Shown here: positions 1 to 6,225 of the stretch, piece after piece
Numbering within the stretch: position 1 is the stretch's first letter
Layout: the number at the start of each line of letters is the position of its first letter
NCBI GenBank assembly: GCA_902767385.1
Contig: CACXHA010000031.1
Coordinates: forward strand, 1-6,233
Reading direction: 5' to 3'
From: an uncultured Elusimicrobium sp.
GTDB taxonomy: Bacteria; Elusimicrobiota; Elusimicrobia; Elusimicrobiales; Elusimicrobiaceae
DNA length: 6,233 bases
Notes under the pieces: model-generated
Database searches by the model: none
What the model was told of the DNA's origin: nothing
The model's input: the letters and a program-made list of their open reading frames with translations, nothing else
Translations under genes and position numbers: made by a program

Positions 1-732
1 CAATCACCCGTTATGGACGGCCTACGCAAACCACGCAAAAAAGCAATGGCGTGGAAAGATACGCTCTTTAATAATAGCTACGTGCGCCTCTTACGCGAAG
101 AACCCGGCGTAGGCAGTTTTATTACCGCCTTGTTTATTATGAATGCCGTTGAAATGGGTATCAATAGCGGGTTTCTGTTTATGGTACCACAGCTGACGGA
201 TAATGAATCCTTAAAATATTTACTGGGAATGACCCAATTTGCTGTGCCGTTTTTAGCTGGACGATACTTGGCGAGCCACTTCTTAAAATGGTTCCCCAAA
301 CGCAGCATCAGTGTGGCTACCCTCTTGGGAGCGGCCGGGGCGGTTGCATCCTTAGGCTTAACCAATGACGTGTACTCTTTTACCGCCGCGTTAGCCACGT
401 CGGAATTGGGGATTTCCACTGCGTTTACGTTGGCGTTTGCCCGCACTGCCGTCAACCCTAAAACACAGGACCGCATCACCTCGCTCATCATGGCAACTGC
501 CGTAGCCTGTGCAGTAGGCCCGATGATATTAACCTGGATAGCCGATGGTCTTATGGGAACCGGTATAACCGAAGCAGGGGCTACCCTGGCGGCCCTAATT
601 GGAATCCCGTCAGCCTTAGCTATTTTCTCGGCTGGATTATTTAGACGGATGGAACACAAAACAGTTCCCGGCTTAAAACTGAGCACACAACGCATCTTGG
701 TTAAAGCTAAGAACTTGTTTAAAAAGAAATAA
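1..732 (+). CDS. Membrane transporter, C-terminal half of a probable MFS permease (5' end outside window)
   Basis: The reading frame is open from the first base, and the first ATG (position 13) has no ribosome-binding site before it, so the gene most likely starts upstream and only its last ~243 codons are visible. The visible protein begins with a basic, soluble stretch (GLRKPRKKAMAW), followed by about six hydrophobic segments (roughly residues 38-63, 70-92, 99-117, 121-146, 156-180 and 188-209 counted from the ATG) and ends in a lysine-rich cytoplasmic tail. A basic loop followed by six helices is what the second half of a 12-helix major facilitator looks like, and the basic start would be the central cytoplasmic loop. 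This is an inference from topology: I see no diagnostic MFS motif, and the substrate is unknown. It could instead be another six-helix membrane protein. It is convergent with the efflux operon and ends just before a strong terminator. Confidence 0.6.
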   Translation, partial: QSPVMDGLRKPRKKAMAWKDTLFNNSYVRLLREEPGVGSFITALFIMNAVEMGINSGFLFMVPQLTDNESLKYLLGMTQFAVPFLAGRYLASHFLKWFPKRSISVATLLGAAGAVASLGLTNDVYSFTAALATSELGISTAFTLAFARTAVNPKTQDRITSLIMATAVACAVGPMILTWIADGLMGTGITEAGATLAALIGIPSALAIFSAGLFRRMEHKTVPGLKLSTQRILVKAKNLFKKK

Positions 733-760
733 GATGTAATTCTTCATTACTAATAAATAT

Positions 761-784
761 CCCCCGGCATAGCCGGGGGTTTTT
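761..784 (+). terminator. Intrinsic terminator of the upstream transporter gene
   Basis: A perfect 8-bp GC-rich stem (761-768 with 772-779, CCCCCGGC/GCCGGGGG) closes a 3-nt ATA loop and is followed by five T residues (780-784). It starts 28 nt after the stop codon at 730-732. This is a textbook rho-independent terminator on the + strand. Confidence 0.9.
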
Positions 785-870
785 CACAGTACGGGTAAAA
801 CCCTTGCCTACTAGCATAGGGCTAAAAGCCCTTCTTAACAGCCTGCCACACGCGTACCCACTCTTAAAGG
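785..870. other. Gene-free stretch with two small hairpins
   Basis: No gene is recognisable here. Two short stem-loops with A-rich loops follow each other: GGG-TAAAA-CCC (793-803) and the perfect 6-bp AGGGCT-AAA-AGCCCT (818-832). Neither is followed by a T-run on the + strand. They may be pieces of an intergenic repeat or of an unannotated RNA, or they may be accidental. Confidence 0.35.
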
Positions 871-958
871 GTCATCCCCGAGTGTTTCTGTCGGGGATCT
901 CCCCCTTCCTACGCATAGAAAGCGGATGAGATTCCCGACTACAAATTTCGGGAATGAC
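871..958. repeat. Inverted pair of 31-nt palindromic intergenic repeats
   Basis: Copy A occupies 871-901 on the + strand and copy B occupies 928-958 on the - strand. Both begin GTCAT and end in ATCTC. Each forms its own hairpin: an 8-bp stem (ATCCCCGA/TCGGGGAT in A, ATTCCCGA/TCGGGAAT in B) around a 9-nt loop. The two copies match at most positions outside the loop, and their one stem difference is a compensated pair (C-G in A, T-A in B). The spacer continues the symmetry: CTTCCTA (905-911) is nearly complementary to TAGAAAG (916-922). The whole 88 nt can therefore also fold as one long imperfect hairpin centred near 912-915. Palindromes of the GTCATyCCCG type are widely scattered in intergenic DNA of many bacteria. 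Whether this one is multicopy in this genome cannot be seen from one window. Confidence 0.75.
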
Positions 959-1021
959 ACCTTATTTTATCACTGCACGAAACTACTTTTAACAACCTAT
1001 TCATCGCTTAAAGCTATACTG

Positions 1022-1046
1022 AACCCCGTGCCTAGCACGGGGTTTT
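1022..1046 (+). terminator. Strong hairpin with T-run, intrinsic terminator
   Basis: A perfect 10-bp stem (1022-1031 with 1035-1044, core CCCCGTGC/GCACGGGG) closes a CTA loop. The T-run TTTT at 1043-1046 follows, with its first two T residues pairing in the stem, and then CTTA. The T-run lies on the + strand side only, so it should stop rightward transcripts before they enter the convergent efflux operon as antisense RNA. No clear gene lies between the previous terminator and this one. Confidence 0.75.
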
Positions 1047-1057
1047 CTTACACAATT

Positions 1058-1087
1058 AGCCCCGGTCTATCAAAAGACCGGGGCTTT
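1058..1087. terminator. Hairpin between convergent genes, probable bidirectional terminator of the efflux operon
   Basis: A perfect 11-bp stem (1058-1068 with 1075-1085, core GCCCCGGTC/GACCGGGGC) closes a 6-nt ATCAAA loop. It lies 48 nt past the permease stop codon on the - strand, where the operon must end. The trailing T-run is better on the + strand (CTTTCC) than on the - strand (CTAATTG). It may work in both directions, and termination of the operon here is inferred from position more than from a good U-tract. Confidence 0.6.
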
Positions 1088-1133
1088 CCAATTCTTTAGT
1101 TTTTAATGTAAAGGACTTAATAACTTATCATTA

Positions 1134-2348
1134 TTATTCATATCTTAAGGCATCAATCGGGGTCAGTTTAGAGGCTTTGTACGCCGGATAATACCCAAAG
1201 AAAATTCCGGTTGCGGCAGAAAAACCGGCTGCCAATAACACCGCCCATACGCTTACATGCGCCGAGAGAGACATATATTTAGACACTAAAACTGATAATA
1301 CCACTCCTAGCACGATTCCAACAAAACCACCCAAGCAACACAACGTCATGGATTCTACCAAAAATTGCAAGCGGATATTCCAACTGGTCGCTCCAATAGC
1401 CATACGAATCCCAATTTCACGCGTACGTTCAGTAACGGACACGAGCATAATGTTCATCACTCCAATCCCACCCACAATTAACGATACAATCCCGATTACG
1501 CCCAAAAACAAACTAATCATTGTGCCAGTACTTTTGGCAGACTCTACCATGGAAGCCATATCATCTAATTGGAAATCGTCCTTACCCAACGGATGAATCC
1601 GGTGTACGTTACGTACCACGTTAGCAATATCCACTTTGGTGTTTTCAATTTGGTTAAAGTCCGCGGCACGAATGACTACCCGGTCTAATGCACGTCGGTT
1701 GCTATTCTTCCAACCACCGGCGTTTAATTTTACTTTCCCGGTAGTATAAGGAATTAAAGCGCCTTCATCAATGTTAAAACCAAAACCGCTAGATCCGGTT
1801 TTCTTGGTAACACCGATAACCGTAAAAGGAATATTATCCAACACAACCGTTTTGTTAAGTGGGTCCACATCGCCGAAAATCGTTTTAGCGGCGTTGGCAC
1901 CCAAAATCATTACTTGCCCGTAGGAATCAATATCTTTCTCGTTAAACGAACGGCCTGTTTCAACGGCCCAGTCATACGTTTTTAAAATATCAGTATCGGT
2001 AGCCAAGGCACTTAAGCTTACGCTTGTATTTTTATATTTGACACTAAAACTGGTTTGTATATAAGGGGCCGCAGCCGCCACGCCTTCCAGTTCGCGAATT
2101 GCAATCACGTCGTCCATAGTAACATCTTTGGGAGAAGAAATGGACTCATCTAAATCCCAAGGCTGACGCAGAAAAATAATGTTGGTACCCAGATTGGAAA
2201 ATTGGTCTGAAATGCTTTTTTTGGTAGCACTCCCCACCGCCAGTACAGTGATTACGGCGGCTACAGCAATAATAATACCTAAGCTGGTCAGCGCGGCACG
2301 CATCTTGTTGGCAAAGATGGATTTTAATGAAATTTTTAGTACAGACAA
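1134..2348 (-). CDS. macB: MacB-type ABC transporter permease (FtsX fold)
   Basis: Inner-membrane permease of a MacAB-TolC-type efflux pump; it passes ATPase movement to the periplasm to drive export into the TolC duct. The layout is that of the family (numbered from the TTG at 2348, 404 aa): first helix ~19-42 containing ALTSLGIIIAVAAVITVLAV, a large periplasmic domain ~45-275, then three helices at ~277-302, 332-357 and 365-388. The conserved VTERTREIGIRMAIGA stretch follows helix 2 (305-320), and the C-terminus is the typical YYPAYKASKLTPIDALRYE. In proteobacterial MacB this domain is fused behind the ATPase; here it is a separate gene in the same frame, parted by one TAA. The start is uncertain. 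TTG 2348 sits 20 nt from the GGAGG, too far, whereas CTG 2363 sits 5 nt from it and directly after the ATPase stop, giving 409 aa (MIDAFLSVLKIS...). The family is certain. The substrate is unknown: macrolides, peptides, lipids or siderophores are handled by relatives. Confidence 0.93.
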   Translation of the reverse strand: MSVLKISLKSIFANKMRAALTSLGIIIAVAAVITVLAVGSATKKSISDQFSNLGTNIIFLRQPWDLDESISSPKDVTMDDVIAIRELEGVAAAAPYIQTSFSVKYKNTSVSLSALATDTDILKTYDWAVETGRSFNEKDIDSYGQVMILGANAAKTIFGDVDPLNKTVVLDNIPFTVIGVTKKTGSSGFGFNIDEGALIPYTTGKVKLNAGGWKNSNRRALDRVVIRAADFNQIENTKVDIANVVRNVHRIHPLGKDDFQLDDMASMVESAKSTGTMISLFLGVIGIVSLIVGGIGVMNIMLVSVTERTREIGIRMAIGATSWNIRLQFLVESMTLCCLGGFVGIVLGVVLSVLVSKYMSLSAHVSVWAVLLAAGFSAATGIFFGYYPAYKASKLTPIDALRYE

Positions 2349-2363
2349 AAAGGCATCTATCAG

Positions 2364-3083
2364 TTAATCCTCCCGCACTGAGCACGACGGGCTACAAGGA
2401 GTTTGCCGCTCATCACTTATTTTTAGTCCGTCTTTAAATTTGATAAGCCGCGTGGCATATTGTGCAATATCCGGTTCGTGCGTAATTAAAATAATGGTCT
2501 TTCCCATTTCTTGATTAAGCCGCGTGAACAAGTCCATCACTTCCAAACTCATTTTAGTATCTAAGTTCCCGGTGGGCTCGTCGGCAAAAATAATCGGTGC
2601 GTCGCACACCAAACTGCGGGCAATGGCTACACGTTGTTGCTGCCCGCCGGAAAGTTGATTGGGTAAGTGGTCAGCACGTTGTGCCAGTCCAACAGCCTCT
2701 AACGCCTCCAACGCTTTTTTGCGGCGCTGCGCGGCAGGGGTGTGGTTGTAAATCATGGGCAATTCCACGTTTTCAATAGCAGTGGTACGTTTAATTAAAT
2801 TAAACCCCTGAAACACAAACCCGATTTTGCGGTTACGCACGCCGGCCAGTTTGGACAAGTCCGTCGCGGTCACGTCAATCCCGTCTAAAATATACCGTCC
2901 GCGCGTGGGTTTATCCAAACACCCTAAAATATTCATAAAGGTAGACTTGCCCGAACCCGACGGCCCCATGACCGCCACAAACTCGCCTTGTTCAATGGAA
3001 ATACTCACGCCGTTTAGCGCGCGCACTTCCACGTCACCCACTTGGTAAATTTTGTACAAGTTTTGCGTATCAATCAGCGCCAT
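2364..3083 (-). CDS. macB: MacB-type ABC transporter ATP-binding protein
   Basis: Cytoplasmic ATPase subunit of the efflux pump, paired with the permease encoded directly downstream; it belongs to the MacB/LolD-like branch of ABC ATPases. All catalytic motifs are present (numbered from ATG 3083, 239 aa): Walker A GPSGSGKST (40-48), Q-loop Gln92 in FVFQGFN, signature LSGGQQQR (144-151), Walker B IIFADE (164-169) with catalytic Glu169, D-loop GNLD (172-175) and switch His202 in ITHE. The N-terminus MALIDTQNLYKIYQVGDVEVRAL is typical of the family. A longer reading from GTG 3113 would add ten residues and overlap the adaptor gene, but ATG 3083 has the purine-rich AAAGGGGG just before it and fits family length. 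The tail (about 219-239, with CSPSC) is unconserved. In fused MacB this would be the N-terminal domain; here a TAA ends it exactly where the permease frame continues. Confidence 0.95.
   Translation of the reverse strand: MALIDTQNLYKIYQVGDVEVRALNGVSISIEQGEFVAVMGPSGSGKSTFMNILGCLDKPTRGRYILDGIDVTATDLSKLAGVRNRKIGFVFQGFNLIKRTTAIENVELPMIYNHTPAAQRRKKALEALEAVGLAQRADHLPNQLSGGQQQRVAIARSLVCDAPIIFADEPTGNLDTKMSLEVMDLFTRLNQEMGKTIILITHEPDIAQYATRLIKFKDGLKISDERQTPCSPSCSVRED
2368..2374 (-). promoter_or_regulatory. Ribosome-binding site of the permease gene, inside the ATPase gene end
   Basis: GGGAGGA lies within the last codons of the ATPase gene. The GGAGG core is 5 nt from a CTG codon (2363-2361), 8 nt from ATA (2360) and 20 nt from TTG (2348). 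An ATG at 2356-2354 is out of frame and runs into a stop after six codons. The placement argues for translational coupling and for a non-standard start codon. It is the only strong site that could serve the permease. Confidence 0.65.
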
Positions 3084-3087
3084 AAGG

Positions 3088-3095
3088 CCCCCTTT
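3088..3095 (-). promoter_or_regulatory. Ribosome-binding site deciding the ATPase start
   Basis: AAAGGGGG overlaps the TAA stop of the adaptor gene (3096-3094) and ends 4 nt before ATG 3083. It supports ATG 3083 over the upstream GTG 3113 and suggests that ribosomes finishing the adaptor re-initiate on the ATPase. Confidence 0.7.
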
Positions 3096-4332
3096 AGCGG
3101 CGGCGTCCGCCACCCATGCCCCGCGGCGGCCCCATGGTAGCCATGCCGGACGATTTCAAATTGTTTTCACCCACAATGATGCGGTCGCCTTCTTGTAAAT
3201 CTCCGCCGGTGATTTCCGTATTTTTCATAGCAATAATACCGATTTGCACGTCCACGCGCGTAGGTTCTTGTCCTTTTTGCAATTTCCACACGCCAGTCGT
3301 ATCGTATGTTTTTTTATTAGAAGAGGGGGAGAAACGCAACGCTTCGTTAGGCACCATAAGTACATTAGGTTTCTCTTGCGTGTAAATGGTAAGTGTAGCA
3401 GTCATACCGGGTTTTAGGCGCAGGTCTTTATTGTCTACATCCACAATTACGGTGTACGACGTACCAGAAGAACTTGCCGAGGACGAAGAGGTATCTACAT
3501 AGTTGGTACGCACTTGGCGTACGGTGCCGTCAAATTTTTCGCCCACATATCCATCTAAAGTAAAGCGGACGTGCTGACCGGGTTTAATTTTAACAATATC
3601 CGCCTCGGACACTTTGGCCTCAATTTGCATTTTGGTCATATCCTGAGCCACTACAAATAATTCCGGCGTAGAAAATCCGGCCGTAATGGTTTGCCCTTCA
3701 CTGACTTTGCGTGTGAGTACTACACCATCAATGGGGGAAACAATTTTGGTATTGGATAAGTTTTTCTCGGCACTGTCTACATTGGCTTGCGCACGTACTA
3801 CGCTAGCCTCGGCCGCATTTAAAGAGCTCTTCGCATTGACGTAAGTAAGCTCATAACCCTCTAAATCCACCTTAGAAACATAGTTCTTGTTGTAGAGCAC
3901 TTTGTAGCGTTCGTAGTTGCGTTTGGCAAGTTCATACGCTTTTTGCGACGAGGACAAATTTTCTTTGGCAGCCGACAAACTGGCGCGGGCTTCTTCTAAA
4001 GAAGCTAAAATTTGTGTTTGGTCGATTACTGCCATGAGGTCGCCTTTTTTCACTTCACTATTATAATCAACGTAAATTTTTAAAATCTCGCCCGATACCA
4101 AAGCCCCTACTTGGGTGGTGTTTACCGGGTTAATCGGGCCGGAAGCTTCCACCAAGTCGGCAATGTCGCCGCGTTTTACTTGAGCAATGCGGAAGGGGGG
4201 AAGCGAGGGTTTGGAAAAGTAGCGCGCTTTAATTCCCCACGCGCACCCGACAAAGATTACTAAAATAATGAGCTTCACCCACCAGGGGCTATGCCACAGT
4301 TTACTACCTATTTTTTTAATAATTGTTTTCAT
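3094..4332 (-). CDS. macA: MacA-like periplasmic adaptor (membrane fusion protein)
   Basis: Bridges the inner-membrane MacB permease and the outer-membrane TolC duct. The 412-aa protein starts with a membrane anchor (~19-36, LIILVIFVGCAWG), then a first beta strand region, a lipoyl half-motif (~74-104, QVGALVSGEILKIYVDY), a long alpha-helical hairpin (~107-195), the second lipoyl half (~196-219, IVSPIDGVVLTRKVSEGQT), a beta-barrel domain and a membrane-proximal domain. At the hairpin tip, Arg142, Leu146 and Ser153 have the R-x3-L-x6-S spacing of the TolC-contacting RLS motif of AcrA/MacA-type adaptors. Two less usual parts are a serine-rich insert (281-289, TSSSSASSS) in the barrel and a Gly/Arg-rich end (GPPRGMGGGRRR). 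A Cys30 in the anchor is not in a good lipobox (Phe at -3), so I read a transmembrane anchor and not a lipoprotein. The ATG is preceded by AGGAGAG at 4 nt. It lies 9 nt after tolC. Confidence 0.94.
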   Translation of the reverse strand: MKTIIKKIGSKLWHSPWWVKLIILVIFVGCAWGIKARYFSKPSLPPFRIAQVKRGDIADLVEASGPINPVNTTQVGALVSGEILKIYVDYNSEVKKGDLMAVIDQTQILASLEEARASLSAAKENLSSSQKAYELAKRNYERYKVLYNKNYVSKVDLEGYELTYVNAKSSLNAAEASVVRAQANVDSAEKNLSNTKIVSPIDGVVLTRKVSEGQTITAGFSTPELFVVAQDMTKMQIEAKVSEADIVKIKPGQHVRFTLDGYVGEKFDGTVRQVRTNYVDTSSSSASSSGTSYTVIVDVDNKDLRLKPGMTATLTIYTQEKPNVLMVPNEALRFSPSSNKKTYDTTGVWKLQKGQEPTRVDVQIGIIAMKNTEITGGDLQEGDRIIVGENNLKSSGMATMGPPRGMGGGRRR

Positions 4333-4336
4333 AAAT

Positions 4337-4343
4337 CTCTCCT
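4337..4343 (-). promoter_or_regulatory. Ribosome-binding site of macA overlapping the tolC stop codon
   Basis: AGGAGAG, 4 nt before ATG 4332, shares its first two bases with the TAG stop of the upstream gene (4344-4342). It is a strong site and indicates coupled translation of the outer-membrane factor and the adaptor. Confidence 0.75.
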
Positions 4344-5691
4344 AAAAAGTTCCCATCGCTTGTTTCAAATCGGCTACCGCTGCGCCGTAATCATAACGAG
4401 CCGTTAACAAACTAAGCTCGGCATCAGTATAAGCTACTTCGGCATCTTTTAAGGCAATCATATCACCAATACCTTCATTGTAGCGTCCGCGGGCAAGCTC
4501 CATATTTTCTTGCGCTTTTTCCACGTTCAGTTTGGCCAGCGGAATACTTTGTGCCGCTTCGTTTAGCGCAATATACGCCTTTTGTACTTCTAAAAATACG
4601 TTGTTAAGTAAACTACGCGTAGAGTTGTGCGTATTCTCTAACGAAATTTGCGCTTGCTTTACACTATTATAGGTACGAAACGCGTTGAAAATCGGTATTT
4701 CCAAAGAGACGCCCACGCGGGCAGCTTCGGTATCTAAATAAAGTCCACTGTTACCGCTTTTGGTATATCCCGCAGAGATCCCCAGCGTAGGCAAGTAACC
4801 GGCCTTAGCTTGCGTGACTTGCATTTCGCTTAGGCGCACGTCTAACTGGGCCATTTGAACGTCGGGGCGGTTGTCATACGCGGCCTTAACGGCTTCGTCT
4901 AACGTCATATCAAACGAATCAAAATCTTCAATCATTTGTACGGTAAGCACGTTGGGCGTGGTGACCCCTAACGTGTTAGCCAGCGAAGCAGATGCCGTCT
5001 TAACCGCGTTAGTAGCGCGGATTAAACGTAACGATTCGTTATTTAAATTCACCTCGGCCGTAGTAACATCCACTTTCGGGCGCAAACCCAAACGAAAATA
5101 TTCGCTCGTACGTTCATATTGGTCCTGGTAAAGCTCTTTAGATTTGGTGCGGATATCCACCGCGCGTTGCGCAGACAGAAGCGAATAATATCCTTTGCGC
5201 ACATTACGAATAATATCGTTTTTTACACTTTGCACTTTAAGGTCTGCCTGTTCAACGGCAGTTTGTTTCATTTTTACGTTGCGCGCCAAATCCGTAATTC
5301 CGCTTAAACTTAAATTGACCGACGCGTCCGCCCCGGAAGAACCAAAATCGTGCACCGAGGCCCCCATGCTGTAACTACTGTCAAACCCGGCAGAAGCCGT
5401 CGGCAAAAATTGAGATTTAGCTAAATTCAAATTGACCCGCGCGTTTTGCGCTGCCAGTTGTGCGGCAATCATCGTGGGAGAGTTCGCAAGCGCCAAGTCA
5501 ATACAATCTTGCAAGGAAAGGGGGGCGTTTACATCGGGCAGGGGGGTACCGTCCGCACGCGTGGTGGCAGACAAACCGTACACTTGCTTATCCGTATCCA
5601 CCGGCGCAACGGGATCAATTACCTTGCTCGCACCGGGCAACGTGATACTCAACAACCCTAGTAATAAAAATGTAAATTTCTTCATAATCAT
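4342..5691 (-). CDS. tolC: TolC-family outer membrane efflux protein
   Basis: Outer-membrane factor that forms the trimeric export duct of the tripartite pump. The 449-aa protein has a Sec signal peptide (MKKFTFLLLGLLSITLPGAS, cleavage near residue 22), a ~35-residue linker, then two homologous OEP repeats at about 59-247 and 263-445. Each repeat starts with a helix of the type LSLQDCIDLALANSP / MTLDEAVKAAYDNRPDVQMA and contains long Ala/Gln/Asn-rich heptad-like helices. The second repeat has the usual KAGYLPTLGISAGY, PIFNAF and AxxRYNxGIGDMIALKDAE blocks, and the protein ends soon after DLKQAMGTF. Two starts are close together (ATG 5691 and ATG 5685); neither has a good Shine-Dalgarno, and 5685 gives the more standard signal peptide. 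It is the first gene of the operon and is named by family; it may not be the cell's general TolC. Confidence 0.93.
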   Translation of the reverse strand: MIMKKFTFLLLGLLSITLPGASKVIDPVAPVDTDKQVYGLSATTRADGTPLPDVNAPLSLQDCIDLALANSPTMIAAQLAAQNARVNLNLAKSQFLPTASAGFDSSYSMGASVHDFGSSGADASVNLSLSGITDLARNVKMKQTAVEQADLKVQSVKNDIIRNVRKGYYSLLSAQRAVDIRTKSKELYQDQYERTSEYFRLGLRPKVDVTTAEVNLNNESLRLIRATNAVKTASASLANTLGVTTPNVLTVQMIEDFDSFDMTLDEAVKAAYDNRPDVQMAQLDVRLSEMQVTQAKAGYLPTLGISAGYTKSGNSGLYLDTEAARVGVSLEIPIFNAFRTYNSVKQAQISLENTHNSTRSLLNNVFLEVQKAYIALNEAAQSIPLAKLNVEKAQENMELARGRYNEGIGDMIALKDAEVAYTDAELSLLTARYDYGAAVADLKQAMGTF

Positions 5692-5810
5692 ATTTTACCA
5701 ATTAATTAAGATAAATATAGAACACAAGCGGAATCACTTTTATTACATCAACAACACCCCGCGCAACCCTGTCGCGCGAAAAATTAAAATAAATTTTCTA
5801 AAATATAGGT
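5692..5810. promoter_or_regulatory. Divergent promoter region between the efflux operon and the DUF486 gene
   Basis: This 119-bp, largely AT-rich gap separates divergent starts, so both promoters should lie here. On the + strand, TAAAAT occurs at 5785-5790 and 5799-5804. On the - strand, TATATT/TATCTT-like boxes lie about 5700-5720. I could not pair any of them with a convincing -35 box. A short CGCGC/GCGCG inverted repeat (5760-5764 with 5774-5778) stands out as GC-rich in the middle and could be an operator, but this is speculation. No regulator gene is in the window. Confidence 0.4.
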
Positions 5811-6143
5811 ATGTGGAAACCAATTATATTGCTGTGTGCTTCAAACCTGTTTATGACGATTGCCTGGTATGGGCATCTTAAGTTTAAATCCCGCGCTTTG
5901 TGGGCGGTGATTTTAGTAAGTTGGGGGATTGCATTCTTTGAATATTGCCTGCAAGTGCCCGCCAACCGTATCGGCAGCGATTACTTCAGCGTAACACAAC
6001 TAAAAGTCATGCAAGAGGTCATCACGCTGGCCGTATTTGCCGGGTTTAGTATGCTCTACTTTGGCGAGCGGTTTAAGTGGAATCACCTCGTCGGGTTTTT
6101 GTGCTTGGTGGCCGCCGTATTTTTTGTATTTAAGAAATGGTAG
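5811..6143 (+). CDS. DUF486 / DMT-like small membrane protein
   Basis: A 110-aa protein with about four transmembrane helices (roughly 3-19, 29-47, 67-84 and 91-107) that fits the whole length of the DUF486 family, a group of small proteins related in shape to drug/metabolite and SMR-type transporters. Recognisable family blocks are FMTIAWYGHLKFK (14-26), the strongly conserved WGIAFFEYCLQVPANRIGS (38-56) and QLKVMQEVITL (63-73). The function is not established; no substrate should be assumed from the resemblance. The ATG has no proper ribosome-binding site (only AGG one base before it), so initiation may be leaderless or weak. The N-terminus MWKPIILLCASN fits the family, which supports this start. 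It is transcribed away from the efflux operon and shares its intergenic region, but nothing shows a functional link. Confidence 0.9.
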   Translation: MWKPIILLCASNLFMTIAWYGHLKFKSRALWAVILVSWGIAFFEYCLQVPANRIGSDYFSVTQLKVMQEVITLAVFAGFSMLYFGERFKWNHLVGFLCLVAAVFFVFKKW

Positions 6144-6187
6144 CCCCGGAGTCCGGGCCGACTTTTCCCGCGCTAAACATTTTGAGT

Positions 6188-6225
6188 GCCCCTGCGTTTA
6201 TCTACCGCGAGGGGCCTGGTTTTTT
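6188..6225 (+). terminator. Intrinsic terminator after the DUF486 gene
   Basis: GCCCCT (6188-6193) pairs with AGGGGC (6210-6215). The stem continues with GCG (6194-6196) against CGC (6206-6208) past one bulged G, around a 9-nt loop. After CTGG, a run of six T residues follows (6220-6225). It lies 44 nt past the stop codon. A weaker CCCGG-AGT-CCGGG hairpin (6145-6157) just after the stop codon has no adjacent T-run. Confidence 0.75.

Noticed and set aside
78..695. 205-codon open frame on the - strand opposite the transporter gene
   Set aside because: It lies fully inside the + strand membrane-protein gene, its product looks like no family, and the + strand frame has the coherent hydrophobic pattern and the terminator.
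1015..1020. TATACT as a -10 box
   Set aside because: It has no matching -35 box and would start transcription inside the terminator hairpin at 1022.
2146..2385. 79-codon frame across the ATPase-permease junction, possible frameshift product
   Set aside because: The frames of the ATPase and the permease are both intact and continuous across the junction, so there is no frameshift to explain; this is a shadow frame.
3084..3113. Longer ATPase reading from GTG 3113
   Set aside because: It would overlap macA and add MADAAAKGGL, which is not family-like; ATG 3083 has a ribosome-binding site and the expected family N-terminus.
4240..4250. MacA Cys30 as a lipoprotein cysteine
   Set aside because: The FVGC context is a poor lipobox and the residue sits within a continuous hydrophobic anchor, as in non-lipidated MacA.
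5432..5881. 149-codon + strand frame overlapping the tolC start and the DUF486 gene
   Set aside because: It runs antisense to the signal-peptide region of tolC and out of frame with DUF486, with no family-like sequence.
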